From Sedimentisphaerales bacterium (GTDB lineage Bacteria > Planctomycetota > Phycisphaerae > Sedimentisphaerales > Anaerohalosphaeraceae), in NCBI GenBank assembly GCA_028282905.1, contig JANQGW010000109.1, positions 1 through 36,193 of the forward strand: a stretch of 36,193 nucleotides of DNA, written 5' to 3'. The notes beneath the pieces are model-generated. The model was not told the origin of the DNA, made no database searches, and saw only the letters and a list, made by a program, of their open reading frames with translations. Position numbers and translations under genes: made by a program. Below are positions 35,781 to 36,193 of this stretch, one piece after another. Numbering within the stretch: the stretch's first letter is position 1; the number at the start of each line of letters is the position of its first letter.

Positions 35781-36193
35781 ATGACAGCTGATGCCAAGGT
35801 GGGTTTATTACTGGGGCTGCTTTTTATCGGGGTAATTGCGTTTTTGCTGAATGCCGTACCTAACATTCCACGCATGACGCGAGCCGATGAGGTGGTTTCC
35901 GTGCGGAGTGAGATGCCGCAGGATAAACCTATTGTAATTGGCAATCGTGTTACTCGCACGGCGCGTCAATTGCATCAGAATGACATCCCAGTTCGTCAAA
36001 CTGAGCCGCCACGAGAAGAGATTGTCCTGGACGGCACTCCACGGCAAACTTCTAATAACGAACCGCAGCGTCCGCAACGGACAGAGCCGCAGCGAACTAT
36101 TCCGCCGGTCAATCCTGCGCCGCAACCGGTACGAGCCACGATTCAGACCCATACCATTCAACGGGGTGATAACCTGGCGGTGATTGCTCAAAA
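35781..36193 (+). CDS. Membrane-anchored LysM-domain protein, 3' end outside the window
   Basis: The frame is open from an ATG with AAAAGGAG upstream to the window edge (137 codons seen). Residues about 7-28 are one TM helix (VGLLLGLLFIGVIAFLL), followed by a long proline/glutamine/arginine-rich linker (about 75-118: NNEPQRPQRTEPQRTIPPVN). The start of a LysM peptidoglycan-binding motif follows (HTIQRGDNLAVIAQ, 124-137). It probably reaches across the periplasm to bind peptidoglycan. It follows rsmH by 23 nt, the slot where ftsL usually sits in the dcw cluster. The rest of the protein, and whether it has a catalytic domain, cannot be seen. Confidence 0.8.
   Translation, partial: MTADAKVGLLLGLLFIGVIAFLLNAVPNIPRMTRADEVVSVRSEMPQDKPIVIGNRVTRTARQLHQNDIPVRQTEPPREEIVLDGTPRQTSNNEPQRPQRTEPQRTIPPVNPAPQPVRATIQTHTIQRGDNLAVIAQ

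Overview
The window looks like chromosomal DNA of a planctomycete, most likely class Phycisphaerae. This is an inference from gene families, not from a marker gene. The supporting signs are a prepilin-type protein with an H-X9-DG C-terminus, an ECF sigma factor next to a FecR/LamG membrane protein, many giant secreted LamG proteins, a PEP-CTERM protein, PQQ propeller and methyltransferase-fold modules typical of planctomycete secreted proteins, and dockerin-like C-terminal tags on many exported proteins. The mraZ-rsmH end of a division/cell-wall cluster lies at the right edge.

Layout. (1) 57-4723: three exported proteins with dockerin-like tags: an endonuclease I family nuclease, a glycosidase-like protein and a propeller/TSP3 protein. 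(2) 5258-9899: a compact four-gene signalling operon: CheR-type methyltransferase, membrane histidine kinase with an eight-heptad coil, tandem-receiver protein, and receiver-histidine kinase. No DNA-binding output, MCP, CheA or CheW is present. (3) 9900-11066: a decayed mobile-element scar holding a broken 'plasmid-related' small gene, a 3' half of a tRNA-Gly(CCC) gene that starts in the anticodon loop, and a possible tyrosine-recombinase C-terminal relic on the minus strand. The DNA left of this scar looks AT-richer than the DNA to the right. (4) 11067-30102: a long + strand cluster: pseudopilin, ECF sigma factor, FecR-LamG regulator, triple-LamG protein, LamG-PEP-CTERM protein, two proteins that look like separated halves of a PQQ/methyltransferase protein, a PhoD-like phosphatase fused to three LamG domains, and two exported endonuclease/exonuclease/phosphatase (EEP) proteins. 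(5) 30111-33205, minus strand: a lipoprotein gene interrupted by an in-frame TGA, a four-TM protein, and a YifB/ComM AAA+ ATPase. (6) 33206-34091: an intergenic region with a promoter-terminator pair that may encode a small RNA of about 138 nt. (7) 34092-36193: mraZ under a promoter overlapped by MraZ-box-like repeats, a 70-aa ORF, rsmH, and the start of a membrane-anchored LysM protein.

How it may fit together (inference): the exported enzymes lean towards extracellular phosphoester or nucleic-acid breakdown (endonuclease I, PhoD-like, two EEP proteins). The sigma/FecR pair heads a cluster of surface LamG proteins, and its sensor carries the same LamG type as the proteins downstream, which would suit cell-surface self-sensing or ligand sensing. 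The strongest leads are the tRNA-Gly att-like scar with the compositional change, the split and rearranged PQQ-methyltransferase pair, the FecR-LamG regulator and its LamG-rich neighbours, the interrupted lipoprotein, and the sRNA candidate upstream of mraZ.
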